A DNA stretch of 64,000 nucleotides from a virus: positions 124,001 through 188,000 of IMG/VR virus record IMGVR_UViG_3300018891_000001; one strand, 5' to 3'. Shown here in pieces: positions 1 to 7,843 of the stretch (position 1 is its first letter; each line of letters begins with the position of its first letter). Both the position numbers and the translations under genes were made by a program. The notes beneath the pieces were generated by a model. It was not told the DNA's origin, did not search any database, and saw only the letters and a program-made list of their open reading frames with translations.

Positions 1-639
1 GTGCATCAAAATGAATACTATGCGTCTTCTCCTACAACACTCAATGGAGGTTATCCCAGTCAATCCAACGTAGCATCACAGCAAAATTGGTATGAGCAAA
101 CTATGAAGCAATTTGACCCGCAAGGGTATCAGCAAATAAGGCAAGAAGAACAAAAAATGCAAGAAGCAATGCAATTTGCCGACCAAAACTTTCAAAATTC
201 TCAAATAGATTTTCCGTTTGAAAATACACCAAATACAGAAACACCTAAGTCATCACAAGAATTTCAAGCTATCCCACAGGGAAATATAGAGGCACAACCA
301 CAACCAGAAGCACAGCAACAAAACTTTCAAGCGATTCAATACGGTGTACCTGTAGATTCGAAAGAGCAAATTCAAGAACCATCCAAAGAATCTGCTTCGT
401 CTGCTAGAAATGAAAACCCATTAGAACATGTAGTACCTAATAATCCGTGGGATACACCTGAAAATCGGGAGCAAATCGAAATCTTTCGTCAGCATAAAGA
501 ACGATTAGGCATTAAACAAGATAGTCAATTGCTACCGTATGTGCGAGATTATTTTAAAGATGAAAAAGCAACAATTGCAAGCATTACTCCTGAAACATTG
601 AAAGGATTTAACACATATTTAGAAAACATTCATGTATAA
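1..639 (+). CDS. Gln-rich protein of unknown function, possibly 5'-truncated
   Basis: The reading frame is open from the first base of the window, which is a GTG, so the true start may lie upstream and the gene may be partial. The first 130 or so residues are rich in Gln, Asn, Ser and Pro and look disordered. The last 65 residues are charged and likely folded, with an amphipathic helical look. It lies 12 bp before the next gene and leads an apparent operon with a primase and a replicative helicase, so a replication role is possible. That is only inference from position. No family is recognised. Confidence 0.6.
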   Translation: MHQNEYYASSPTTLNGGYPSQSNVASQQNWYEQTMKQFDPQGYQQIRQEEQKMQEAMQFADQNFQNSQIDFPFENTPNTETPKSSQEFQAIPQGNIEAQPQPEAQQQNFQAIQYGVPVDSKEQIQEPSKESASSARNENPLEHVVPNNPWDTPENREQIEIFRQHKERLGIKQDSQLLPYVRDYFKDEKATIASITPETLKGFNTYLENIHV

Positions 640-651
640 GGGTGAGGAAAC

Positions 652-1335
652 ATGGGAAGTGTGGAAGAATTAGCCCACTACTTTGTTTACGAAATTACAA
701 AAGCCAGAATCGGAATTGAAGGCCGATTGCAAAGTGCCTATCATGCCATTACGAAATTATTGGAAAAAGGATGGACACTACAAGAAATTAAAGAAGAGCT
801 TGATCAATTTGCACGAGATTATCCGCAAATTATCCTTAATGTCTATCACGTAGAAGAAATCATGGCGAAGAAAGAACCACCCAACAATTTACTTCAAGCA
901 GATATCTTTTATTATCACAATATATTAAGGGAAGTATCGCCTCCTGTAAAAATTGCAAAGGATCCAAAAACCGGTCAATTAATTCGCCAATCGCATCCGT
1001 TCTTTCTTGAAATGAAGAGACGGTTTACTATGAAGGATTTGCTGAATTATTGGTATGAGCAAATGGATATTGCACCAAGCGAGCATCTAATTCGTCAAGA
1101 TGAAGGAAAATTCAAGTATATGCTTTCCAATTATACACTTGATGAAATTTTATTTGCCATCGATGTTGCTAAAACCATCCGGAAAGAACAGCAATTACGA
1201 CCGCTTCGTAATGCTTTCGATCTTGAAAAATATATAGAAGACGCACGTGAGTTTATTCGTGCCAAAGAAAATATTCATCGGCTGCAGGGGATCAATCGTG
1301 AATTCAAACGACATGACACAAACTGCTACCACTAA
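652..1335 (+). CDS. Hypothetical protein upstream of the primase
   Basis: This 227-residue protein has a good ribosome-binding site (GGGTGAGG) before its ATG. It is mostly helical and charged, with no signal peptide, membrane segment or cysteine cluster. Its 3' end overlaps the start of the AEP primase gene by 38 bp, so the two are probably translationally coupled. A role as a primase or helicase accessory factor fits the neighbourhood but nothing in the sequence proves it. No family is recognised. Confidence 0.75.
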   Translation: MGSVEELAHYFVYEITKARIGIEGRLQSAYHAITKLLEKGWTLQEIKEELDQFARDYPQIILNVYHVEEIMAKKEPPNNLLQADIFYYHNILREVSPPVKIAKDPKTGQLIRQSHPFFLEMKRRFTMKDLLNYWYEQMDIAPSEHLIRQDEGKFKYMLSNYTLDEILFAIDVAKTIRKEQQLRPLRNAFDLEKYIEDAREFIRAKENIHRLQGINREFKRHDTNCYH

Positions 1336-2392
1336 TGCTGTGTGGGTAGAATGTGGAGCTGACTTAATCGGTCAGAAAATCCCCTTTACTCGAAAGCATT
1401 ATATGTTTCCGGAATATACGTGGCAATTTCGACAGGCTTACAACAATCAAGGGGTTTATCAAACAGCCATGCAATACATTAACCCTATATGGTATCAAGA
1501 TCATAAAGGAAAATGGCTGATTAATGCTGCCGAGAGTTTAAAGTGGGGCGACTTTTACTTAGACTTTGATACAGTTATTGAAAGTGAAACAGACTATCAG
1601 AAATTAAAAGAAGATGTTCGTATTGCTTTACGATACATTACAGTCATTATGAGTATTGACATTAATCAAGTTCGTTTCTTTTATTCGGGGGGCAAGGGAA
1701 TCCACCTTACCATTCCAGCAATCACTTTAGGACTAGAACCTCATGTGGCTTTAAATCAAATCTATAAAATGATTGCCGAAGATATCAAAACATACTGCAA
1801 ACACAACACATTGGATACTAAAGTATACGATGATAAACGAATGTTTCGGATGGTCAACTCATGGCATATAAAAGGAAAAGCATATAAAATTCCGATTACT
1901 TACGAGGAATTTATTCGTTTGTCATATGCAGAAATTCATCAACTAGCCCAACAACCAAGAACTATTACGGTTGCTGATCCCATTCCCTCAAACCGGGCTC
2001 GCCTTGTTATTAAACAACATATTGAAGAATGGACACAGAAAATTAATCGTCGTCAGGAGTTTAGTGGCAGGTTACGAAAACTCGAAACCGAACCCCCATG
2101 TATTCAAGCAATGTGGCAAAAAGTATTCCGAGAAACCATTGACGAGCGAAACAATAGTGGAACAGCATTGGCTAGTTTTTATCTGCAGCAGGGAATCGAA
2201 CTTGAAGAAACATTGGCTCGTTTACATAAATGGAATGAAGAACGTTGTTCACCGCCTTTAAAACCGAGGGAAATTGAAATTATTGTTCATTCTGTTTATA
2301 ACGGTCAATACAAGTACGGATGTGAAACCTTTAAGCGAGTCAGTGGGGTGTGTGAAAAAGAACAATGTCCATTGTTTAAAAAAGGATCATAA
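1298..2392 (+). CDS. Archaeo-eukaryotic primase (AEP) family protein
   Basis: This 364-residue protein carries the two hallmark AEP motifs. These are an acidic catalytic pair in DFYLDFD (D89 and D91 from this start) and SGGKGIHL at about 130-137, the SxGxGxH nucleotide-binding signature. A basic segment with RMVNSWH follows, as in the third AEP motif. The C terminus has cysteines (VCEKEQCPLF) resembling primase C-terminal zinc or PriCT-like tails. The GTG at 1298 is chosen because AGGGG lies 7 bp upstream; ATG 1313 is the alternative. It is followed by a DnaB-like helicase, so it probably makes primers for this replicon, alongside the separate DnaG primase at 55.7-57.1 kb. Confidence 0.87.
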   Translation: MNSNDMTQTATTNAVWVECGADLIGQKIPFTRKHYMFPEYTWQFRQAYNNQGVYQTAMQYINPIWYQDHKGKWLINAAESLKWGDFYLDFDTVIESETDYQKLKEDVRIALRYITVIMSIDINQVRFFYSGGKGIHLTIPAITLGLEPHVALNQIYKMIAEDIKTYCKHNTLDTKVYDDKRMFRMVNSWHIKGKAYKIPITYEEFIRLSYAEIHQLAQQPRTITVADPIPSNRARLVIKQHIEEWTQKINRRQEFSGRLRKLETEPPCIQAMWQKVFRETIDERNNSGTALASFYLQQGIELEETLARLHKWNEERCSPPLKPREIEIIVHSVYNGQYKYGCETFKRVSGVCEKEQCPLFKKGS

Positions 2393-2400
2393 ATGAATGT

Positions 2401-2473
2401 AAGGGGAGTTATGATCTGCTCCCTTATGCAAAGTTTATTAGTCTTTGTGATTAATAAGTTTTGCATAGGGGAG
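2401..2473 (+). promoter_or_regulatory. Long RNA hairpin in the helicase leader, with a competing stem
   Basis: Positions 2419-2441 pair with 2451-2473 to make a 23-bp stem with a 9-nt loop. The only imperfect pairs are G-U wobbles, so the fold works in the plus-strand RNA rather than as a DNA operator. There is no T-run, so it is not a simple terminator. Upstream AAGGGGAG (2401-2408) can instead pair with CTCCCTT (2419-2425), giving a mutually exclusive fold. The helicase ribosome-binding site starts about 10 nt after the stem. Confidence 0.65.
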
Positions 2474-2498
2474 AGAATAGAAAGGAGATAAATTGCCC

Positions 2499-3587
2499 AT
2501 GTCGGAGATCAACTTTCAAGCTATTTTTCATCAAATGGAACAACAAATCCAAAAGGATGAATCCATTTTTACAACAGATTCTATTAATCCATATCATGTA
2601 AAGTTGCTTGATCCACAGCGTTTATATAATCGTCCTTTAAATCCTATTGAAGCAAAAATGATTCAAAACGTGGCAAGCATTGACCAATATTCTTGGAATC
2701 GTGATGCCCGAGGTGGTTTGACAACGGGGTTTCCACTCTTTGATGAAGCATTAGATGGTGGAGTTCAGCCAGGATTGTTTCTGTTTGCTTCTCAACCCAA
2801 TGTAGGTAAATCAGCCTTATTATTGCAACTTGCCCAACAGATTTCCGATTTAAATGAAAATGTGCATGTTGCCTACCATTCTCTTGATGATAGTGCAAAT
2901 GAACTCGCTCCACGCTATATTGCTTGCAAGCAACAAATTACGATTTCTCAAGCTAAAAATCCTGCTAAATATGCTGATCAGCCAGAGATTTTAGAAAAGC
3001 GAAATCAGGGAATTAAGCATTTATACCGAAATGCTCACAGGTTTTCTTTATGGGATTCCAATGATGGAACCAGTGTGGAAGTCATTGAAAACCGTATCAA
3101 AGAAATGAAAATGCATTTCCCGGAAGACACAAAACTAGTCATTATGATTGATAGTATCTACGACCTTACTGTAGATTCCAAACAACTTCAAGAGAAAGCC
3201 TTATATGAGCATGTCGCAAAAGTCGTTAAAAATTGGTGTGTAGCCTATGATGTCCCTGTTCTTTGTACGGCCCATTTGCGCAAATTAAATGGAGGCCGTC
3301 GCCCAATGACAGACGACTTAAAAGAAAATAACCGACTGGAATATGAAGCTAACTTTATTGCTCTTCTTTACAATGAAGTCGGGATTAAAGAAGAAGGGGC
3401 ACAAATCTATTGGATTAGCGAGGAGAAAGAACAAAAAATGCCTGTTATCGAGATGAAGGTAGGTAAAAATAAATTTGGCAGCTTCAAGGGGACTCGTTTC
3501 TACGAATTTATTCCGGATATGTCTTATCTAATGGAAGCACCTATTGAAGATTGCCGCAGATATGCTTCATTGATTTATCAAAGCTAA
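2499..3587 (+). CDS. DnaB-like replicative helicase (RecA-fold ATPase)
   Basis: This 363-residue protein is probably the replicative helicase. A Walker A motif (SQPNVGKS, about 98-105) follows the TGFPLFDEALDGG lead-in typical of DnaB and KaiC-type RecA folds. A hydrophobic strand ending in Asp (LVIMIDS) serves as Walker B, and CTAHLRK matches the later DnaB sensor region. It is shorter than host DnaB (about 450), so the N-terminal loader-binding domain is reduced. AAAGGAGA lies 11 bp before this ATG and 5 bp before an in-frame TTG at 2493; either start is possible. It follows the AEP primase and the long leader hairpin. Confidence 0.85.
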   Translation: MSEINFQAIFHQMEQQIQKDESIFTTDSINPYHVKLLDPQRLYNRPLNPIEAKMIQNVASIDQYSWNRDARGGLTTGFPLFDEALDGGVQPGLFLFASQPNVGKSALLLQLAQQISDLNENVHVAYHSLDDSANELAPRYIACKQQITISQAKNPAKYADQPEILEKRNQGIKHLYRNAHRFSLWDSNDGTSVEVIENRIKEMKMHFPEDTKLVIMIDSIYDLTVDSKQLQEKALYEHVAKVVKNWCVAYDVPVLCTAHLRKLNGGRRPMTDDLKENNRLEYEANFIALLYNEVGIKEEGAQIYWISEEKEQKMPVIEMKVGKNKFGSFKGTRFYEFIPDMSYLMEAPIEDCRRYASLIYQS

Positions 3588-3608
3588 TTCAAGGGGGAGA
3601 GTATAAAG

Positions 3609-3902
3609 ATGGAGAAAAGCATGCTAAAAACAATTAAACATGTGAAAGGCAGAGTAGAAGCTATTTTGCGTGAGTATCCCGAAACTCGAAATTGTGACAA
3701 ATTGCTTTGTATCACTTATTGGAAGTTAATTGATGAAGTGAAAGATTTAGATGGAATTCAATTCGCTACATGTCCAGAAGCCATTCGACGAGCCCGACAA
3801 TGGCTTAATGAAAGAGGACAGTATTTGGCGACAGATCCAGAAGTGCTGAAAAAAAGACGATACAATGCCAGAGAAATGAGGATTGGAGTTGCAAAGATAT
3901 AA
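3609..3902 (+). CDS. Small basic hypothetical protein
   Basis: This 97-residue protein has a strong ribosome-binding site (GGGGGAG). The C-terminal half is Arg-rich with a PEAIRRARQWLNERGQ segment and a TDPEVLKKRR motif, a layout common in small phage DNA-associated proteins. No family can be named. It sits 21 bp after the helicase gene and 14 bp before the next gene, so it belongs to the replication operon. Confidence 0.75.
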   Translation: MEKSMLKTIKHVKGRVEAILREYPETRNCDKLLCITYWKLIDEVKDLDGIQFATCPEAIRRARQWLNERGQYLATDPEVLKKRRYNAREMRIGVAKI

Positions 3903-3916
3903 AAGGAGTGATTCAG

Positions 3917-4414
3917 ATGTCCTCGCAAATGCATCAACACTTACGCAAATATGTAGAAGATGGAGTTCAGCAAAAAATACGGCTTCACAATTTGATTGAA
4001 GATTACAAATCGCAAGAACACAAAACTAAAGAACGTATTATTGATGAAAAAACATTAGAAGCAAAACTCAAACAAACCGGAGTCAGTCAGGAAAAAATTA
4101 ACCTGGTCATTGAACGATGCAAGCGTGACGAATCCATCTTAGAAAAGGTAAAGAAATTTATTGATGATACACAAAAAGATATGGATGGACTGACTCTACG
4201 CTTAAATGCTCATCTGGAAGAGCTTGCAGAAATTGAAATCCAGTCAGGTGGCTTTATTGCCCACGCCATTGGAGTCGATAGTGGTGCTCAGTTGGATAAA
4301 GAAAAAATGATTGTAAAAATGAAACCACAAAGCCGGATTGAAATTCCAATTGCCGCTCGACTCAACAAATGGAAAGACAATTCCCAGTTAACTATTAAGA
4401 AAATCAAAAAATAA
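3917..4414 (+). CDS. Coiled-coil hypothetical protein
   Basis: This 165-residue protein is rich in Lys and Glu with heptad-like runs through about residues 20-110, suggesting a coiled coil. The ATG at 3917 is preferred because AAAGGAG lies 9 bp upstream; an in-frame GTG at 3908 overlaps that site. The C terminus contains PQSRIEIPIAARL followed by a Lys-rich tail. Function is unknown. It is part of the early plus-strand operon. Confidence 0.72.
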   Translation: MSSQMHQHLRKYVEDGVQQKIRLHNLIEDYKSQEHKTKERIIDEKTLEAKLKQTGVSQEKINLVIERCKRDESILEKVKKFIDDTQKDMDGLTLRLNAHLEELAEIEIQSGGFIAHAIGVDSGAQLDKEKMIVKMKPQSRIEIPIAARLNKWKDNSQLTIKKIKK

Positions 4415-4429
4415 GGCAGGTGTGTATGT

Positions 4430-5434
4430 TTGTTATTCTCCTATTATTTTGATACCAAAAAGACTCACTTGTTAAATTGTCATTTTAAAATCCTGCAATT
4501 TATTGAAAAAGCAAATGGAATTATTGAAATTATGTTTTCCGCAGAAATTGCTGAGTGGCAGAATGGTGCCGTTAAAAAGAAAGAAACAAAGGTGGCCACA
4601 TTCACCTTCCCACCTGCACAACAAGGACAAACCAAACACGATATTGATTTTATCCGGCTTCGCTACGGAGATCAGAAGAAATGGATTTTTACAGTAATCA
4701 ATAATAAAAACAGTAATCAAAAAGTAGAAGTCGGATTGATTTCTGATACAGCCAATAAAAATCCATTAGGACTGGATGTGTATCATGATGATGAAGGGTT
4801 TGAAATGGAGTTAAAAGCTAATACACTATCCATTTTAGAACCAACTTATCAACCTCCAATCCTAACACAGACACTAGTAAATACAAAATTTGAACAAGCT
4901 GGGTATCCAGAGCGATTTGGATCTTATACTGCTATATATGATTCTACTTATCAAAATTACCGACTCAGTGATTTTATCCAGTATTTTTCAGAACCTATTC
5001 CACCGGAAGCGGCATTTAAAATCCAAATGGATATCGCACCAACAGAAGTGCAAACCGTTTCAGGCATTGAAATATTCCGTGTTATCGTTCCCCAGTTAGG
5101 CCGGGTCAGCCTATTAAAAAATGGATTTGAATTTCAAATTCATAACGGATTAACCTCCGATATTGTTCGAGCTCTATTGAATAAAGAGGTTGCGCCTATG
5201 GATTTTTGGAATCACGGAATGACTAGTAAAGCAAAATTATCCATTGAGGGGGACGGAAAAGGTAAGTTGTTTATCCGTTATTATGACACCACATTGGAGG
5301 CTACCTATGATCCTACTTGCTCATTCGTGGAATTAGAATTCCGTGGTGTACAAGCAAAAGACGGGGATGCTAATGATCCTAACAATTGGGTATTCTCCCG
5401 GGTTGACAATATTAGTGTTATTTATCAAAAATAA
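4430..5434 (+). CDS. Hypothetical beta-rich protein
   Basis: This 334-residue protein probably starts at TTG 4430 with GGCAGG upstream; the nearby ATG at 4426 is in another frame and runs only eight codons. Alternating hydrophobic residues throughout suggest a beta-sandwich fold. There is no signal peptide, membrane segment or catalytic motif. The last 60 residues (SFVELEFRGV to SVIYQK) look like a carbohydrate- or ligand-binding jelly roll, which is inference. It closes the first operon. Confidence 0.65.
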   Translation: MLFSYYFDTKKTHLLNCHFKILQFIEKANGIIEIMFSAEIAEWQNGAVKKKETKVATFTFPPAQQGQTKHDIDFIRLRYGDQKKWIFTVINNKNSNQKVEVGLISDTANKNPLGLDVYHDDEGFEMELKANTLSILEPTYQPPILTQTLVNTKFEQAGYPERFGSYTAIYDSTYQNYRLSDFIQYFSEPIPPEAAFKIQMDIAPTEVQTVSGIEIFRVIVPQLGRVSLLKNGFEFQIHNGLTSDIVRALLNKEVAPMDFWNHGMTSKAKLSIEGDGKGKLFIRYYDTTLEATYDPTCSFVELEFRGVQAKDGDANDPNNWVFSRVDNISVIYQK

Positions 5435-5437
5435 TAG

Positions 5438-5466
5438 TATAATAAGCATATTGAAATGTATTACAA
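5438..5466 (+). promoter_or_regulatory. Promoter -10 with operator
   Basis: TATAAT at 5438-5443 is followed after 7 bp by TTGAAATGTATTACAA (5451-5466), which matches 14 of 16 positions of the element's operator consensus TTGTAATGCATTACAA. The operator covers the expected transcription start, fitting repression. It would drive the gene at 5484. Confidence 0.7.
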
Positions 5467-5483
5467 GATTAGGAGGAATTGAG

Positions 5484-5882
5484 ATGTTAATAGGGCCAAG
5501 TATTACACTCGAAAAACTAGAAGAACATATGAAAAATCGTGTATATGAAATTAAAATGGATCTACCTAAGCTAGAAAAGGAATTTCGACGTTTAGGTGAA
5601 GAATTTAAAATGATTCCACGTACTATCATCAATGAAGAAGGAGAAGAAATTACCAACCCTGATTTTATTGCTATTCCCAAACGCATGAGAGAGATTGAGG
5701 AAGCTATTCAAGAATTACAAGATCAGCAAGAATTTATGGAAGCCAAGCTGATGGAGTTAGAAGATATTGAGGAACGCTCTAAAGGACGAGGTAATGTTAT
5801 CAAATCTAGAGATAAAATTATACTAAGTCTTAATGACTGCATTAAGCTAGGAATTACCTTGAATGAAGAAACCAAAGCATAA
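5484..5882 (+). CDS. Coiled-coil hypothetical protein under operator control
   Basis: The start is set by AGGAGG 7 bp upstream of ATG 5484, just after the promoter and operator. The 132-residue product has a long Glu/Lys/Leu-rich central region (about residues 15-100), predicted as a coiled coil, with a basic segment near the C terminus. No known domain is recognised. It begins a second transcription unit running to the Tad2 gene. Confidence 0.75.
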   Translation: MLIGPSITLEKLEEHMKNRVYEIKMDLPKLEKEFRRLGEEFKMIPRTIINEEGEEITNPDFIAIPKRMREIEEAIQELQDQQEFMEAKLMELEDIEERSKGRGNVIKSRDKIILSLNDCIKLGITLNEETKA

Positions 5883-5902
5883 GTCATAAGGGGAAGATAA
5901 AA

Positions 5903-6262
5903 ATGATCACGGTAGAAAAGCAGCGTATGCTAAAAAAATATGAAGAACGCTTGCAACTTCGTGAAGAATATGAACGAGAGAGAATAAAAGAAGTTCATAT
6001 CAAAGCCAAAAAGAGTGACCGATACGGCAAAGAAGATATGTTGAATCTTCCTCGTCATCGGATGTATGGTAAATGTTTGGATTTTGAAGAATGTCCAATC
6101 GATTATAAGTGCCGAAATTACAATTCCACTTATATGAAATGTGTGAACTGTGAATTAGTCAAAACCGGTGACATCTGTCAGAAAAAACACATTCATAATC
6201 CAGAAACCTTCAATATGATGATTAGTCGTGAAAGGATTGACCTAGATGACAAAAATTCGTAA
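5903..6262 (+). CDS. Cys-rich (putative zinc-binding) hypothetical protein
   Basis: This 119-residue protein has a charged helical N-terminal half and a C-terminal half with six cysteines (MYGKCLDFEEC, YKCRN, MKCVNCEL, DICQ). That spacing suggests one or two small metal sites. No family is recognised. Its 3' end overlaps the start of the broken small gene at 6246. Confidence 0.7.
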   Translation: MITVEKQRMLKKYEERLQLREEYERERIKEVHIKAKKSDRYGKEDMLNLPRHRMYGKCLDFEECPIDYKCRNYNSTYMKCVNCELVKTGDICQKKHIHNPETFNMMISRERIDLDDKNS

Positions 6263-6372
6263 ATGGCTTGCATTATGAATCAGACCAATTGTTTGAAAAA
6301 GACATTTATCTTGATTTGATAGTGAATAAAGATGGGAATATTGTGGTTGCTACATTATCGGAAAAGGAATGA
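6246..6372 (+). pseudogene. Small gene with an apparent frameshift
   Basis: An ATG at 6246 opens MTKIRKWLAL and stops after ten codons. A second frame beginning around 6267 then encodes about 34 residues with a well-formed strand pattern (IYLDLIVNKDGNIVVATL) ending at 6372, 6 bp before the next gene. The second frame has no ATG or ribosome-binding site of its own. A single-base indel in a small gene explains both halves. A TTG start in the second frame is the alternative. Confidence 0.45.
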
Positions 6373-6378
6373 GTTGGT

Positions 6379-6627
6379 ATGGCAAGAAAAAATCAATCAG
6401 CTTGGTCAGGAATGAATTTTCAACAAATCATGATGCAGCAATCCTATCAAGCCGCTTCATCACCTGCATATTGCCGATATTGTGGACATGACATTAAACA
6501 GCCTACACAAAACAGCACACAAACTGATACAGGTCGTTGGTATGATAGCTGGGAACTGCAAAACAATGCTCATTATAAGTGTTATGATCGACATCGATAT
6601 CAAATGATGCAAACATACAGGAGGTAA
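6379..6627 (+). CDS. Small CxxC zinc-ribbon-like protein
   Basis: This 82-residue protein has a Met/Gln-rich N terminus, then YCRYCGHDI (CxxC) and a later Cys-Tyr-His cluster (HYKCYDRH) that could complete a metal site. GGAATGAG precedes the ATG. Function is unknown. It is tightly packed between neighbours in the operon. Confidence 0.7.
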   Translation: MARKNQSAWSGMNFQQIMMQQSYQAASSPAYCRYCGHDIKQPTQNSTQTDTGRWYDSWELQNNAHYKCYDRHRYQMMQTYRR

Positions 6628-6632
6628 CAATA

Positions 6633-7172
6633 ATGACAACAGTAAACATTGAAGCAAAAGCAATTTCCTATTTTAATCGTGAACTTTCCTTAATTAAAGA
6701 TGCTAGTATTCATGCACTCTTTCATAATGCACTAGCGGTAGCTCCACAGTCTTTTCATGATGATGAGGAGTTATTAGAATATGTGAAAACCGCCTTTCAT
6801 ATTCTAAGAGGCATGTTGGAACAGCGAAACGTAACGGGACTAATACGAGATGCACTATTAGGAACAACATTAATCTGCGATATTATGTATAACGAATTTA
6901 ATGATGATATGAGACATTTACATACTGTAGCAGTACGAAAATACCTAGAAAAACATCAAGTGCACAAAGATGTGCAACAAGGATTATGGGAAAATATTAT
7001 GCGTGCAGTTGAAGCGCATAATGGCGACAAAGGAGCTTCTCCGATTCTAGAAGCCAAACCAGGAACAGCAGAATATGAAGTAGCTCAAGCTTTTGCGGTT
7101 GCTCGATTAGGATTTGTAAAATTAGACTGGGAGGAAGTTTATCGTGACATCGAAAGCAAAACAACGAATTAA
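6633..7172 (+). CDS. Hypothetical alpha-helical protein, weakly HD-domain-like
   Basis: This 179-residue protein has a strong ribosome-binding site (AGGAGGT). The layout MRHLHTVAVRKYL and VEAHNGDKG followed by EPGTAEY-like text faintly recalls phage HD-domain phosphohydrolases, but a clear HD pair is missing, so this is a weak suggestion. Its last 29 bp overlap the holin gene, implying coupled translation. Confidence 0.65.
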   Translation: MTTVNIEAKAISYFNRELSLIKDASIHALFHNALAVAPQSFHDDEELLEYVKTAFHILRGMLEQRNVTGLIRDALLGTTLICDIMYNEFNDDMRHLHTVAVRKYLEKHQVHKDVQQGLWENIMRAVEAHNGDKGASPILEAKPGTAEYEVAQAFAVARLGFVKLDWEEVYRDIESKTTN

Positions 7173-7386
7173 AACCACGGTTTTCTGGAGTGGAATCGCT
7201 TCTTCAATTATTCTATTTTCCCAATCAGTAACTACATTACTAGGATATGATATTCCAGAAGAAACCATTGCAACCATTATGGCTGCTGTGAATAGCTTGC
7301 TTTCTGTTTTAACCCTTAGCGGTGTATTGGTAAATCCAGAAGAAGTCGATTCGTTTCAGGCATTTAAAGTAAAAATAAAAAAATAA
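7144..7386 (+). CDS. Phage holin (phi LC3-like)
   Basis: This 80-residue protein is a small membrane protein. It has a basic N terminus, a first hydrophobic helix (TVFWSGIASSIILFSQSVTTLL), the sequence GYDIPEE, a second hydrophobic segment and GVLVNPEEVDSF. That order is characteristic of phi LC3-type holins, in which the second segment ends in G(I/V)xxxPxT-like text. Holins assemble in the inner membrane and let endolysin reach the wall. The start is GTG 7144 with GGGAGGAAG upstream, overlapping the previous gene. The likely partner endolysin is the amidase at 25.8 kb. Confidence 0.8.
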   Translation: MTSKAKQRIKTTVFWSGIASSIILFSQSVTTLLGYDIPEETIATIMAAVNSLLSVLTLSGVLVNPEEVDSFQAFKVKIKK

Positions 7387-7403
7387 AATAGGGGGAACTA
7401 CTC

Positions 7404-7676
7404 ATGGACTTTAGCCAAGCTTTGCAATTATTAAAAGAGGGCAAAAAATTAAGACGTAAAGGATGGAATGGAAAAGGAATGTGGATCGTTCTTATGCCAG
7501 CTCTTTATCTAGAACCGGGCATGGTGAATGGTCGAACACGAAAACATATTGGAGAAAATACACCACTTGATTCTCAGCCGTATTTCGCTATGTGGACCGC
7601 TCAAGGGAAATGGCAACCAGGATGGTTGGCTTCTCAAGCAGATTTACTCGCTGAAGATTGGGAAGTTGTAGAATAA
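7404..7676 (+). CDS. tad2: Tad2-like anti-Thoeris protein (DUF2829)
   Basis: The 90 residues match the DUF2829/Tad2 family closely. They open with MDFSQALQLLKEGKKLRRKGWNG and close with GWLASQADLLAEDWEVVE, both family signatures, over the usual length of about 90. Characterised Tad2 proteins sequester the cyclic ADP-ribose isomer made by the Thoeris sensor ThsB and so block NAD-depleting defence. This assignment rests on the family; the binding residues cannot be tested here. It is the last gene before a strong terminator. Confidence 0.87.
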   Translation: MDFSQALQLLKEGKKLRRKGWNGKGMWIVLMPALYLEPGMVNGRTRKHIGENTPLDSQPYFAMWTAQGKWQPGWLASQADLLAEDWEVVE

Positions 7677-7685
7677 AAGATAGAA

Positions 7686-7729
7686 AAATATCCCTCACTG
7701 CAACAACATATAGTGAGGGATATTTTTTT
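7686..7729 (+). terminator. Rho-independent terminator after tad2
   Basis: A 14-bp stem (AAATATCCCTCACT with AGTGAGGGATATTT) closes a 12-nt loop and is followed by a run of T. It separates the tad2 unit from nrdJ. Confidence 0.93.
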
Positions 7730-7741
7730 ACATACTATATC

Positions 7742-7802
7742 TTGTATTTAAGAATACAACATTATATAATAAGACTTGCACGCATGGAGTAATGCATTAC
7801 AA
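7742..7802 (+). promoter_or_regulatory. nrdJ promoter with two palindromes
   Basis: TTGTAT (7742-7747), a 17-bp spacer and TATAAT (7765-7770) make a good sigma-A-type promoter. The shared operator GAGTAATGCATTACAA lies downstream at 7787-7802 (14/16). A second palindrome, TTGTATT-N4-AATACAA (7742-7759), covers the -35 box and is not shared with other promoters seen here, suggesting separate control such as a nucleotide-responsive regulator. Confidence 0.75.
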
Positions 7803-7843
7803 AAAATAAAGAAAATTACTAAAAAGTTAGGAGAGAAGAAGCA

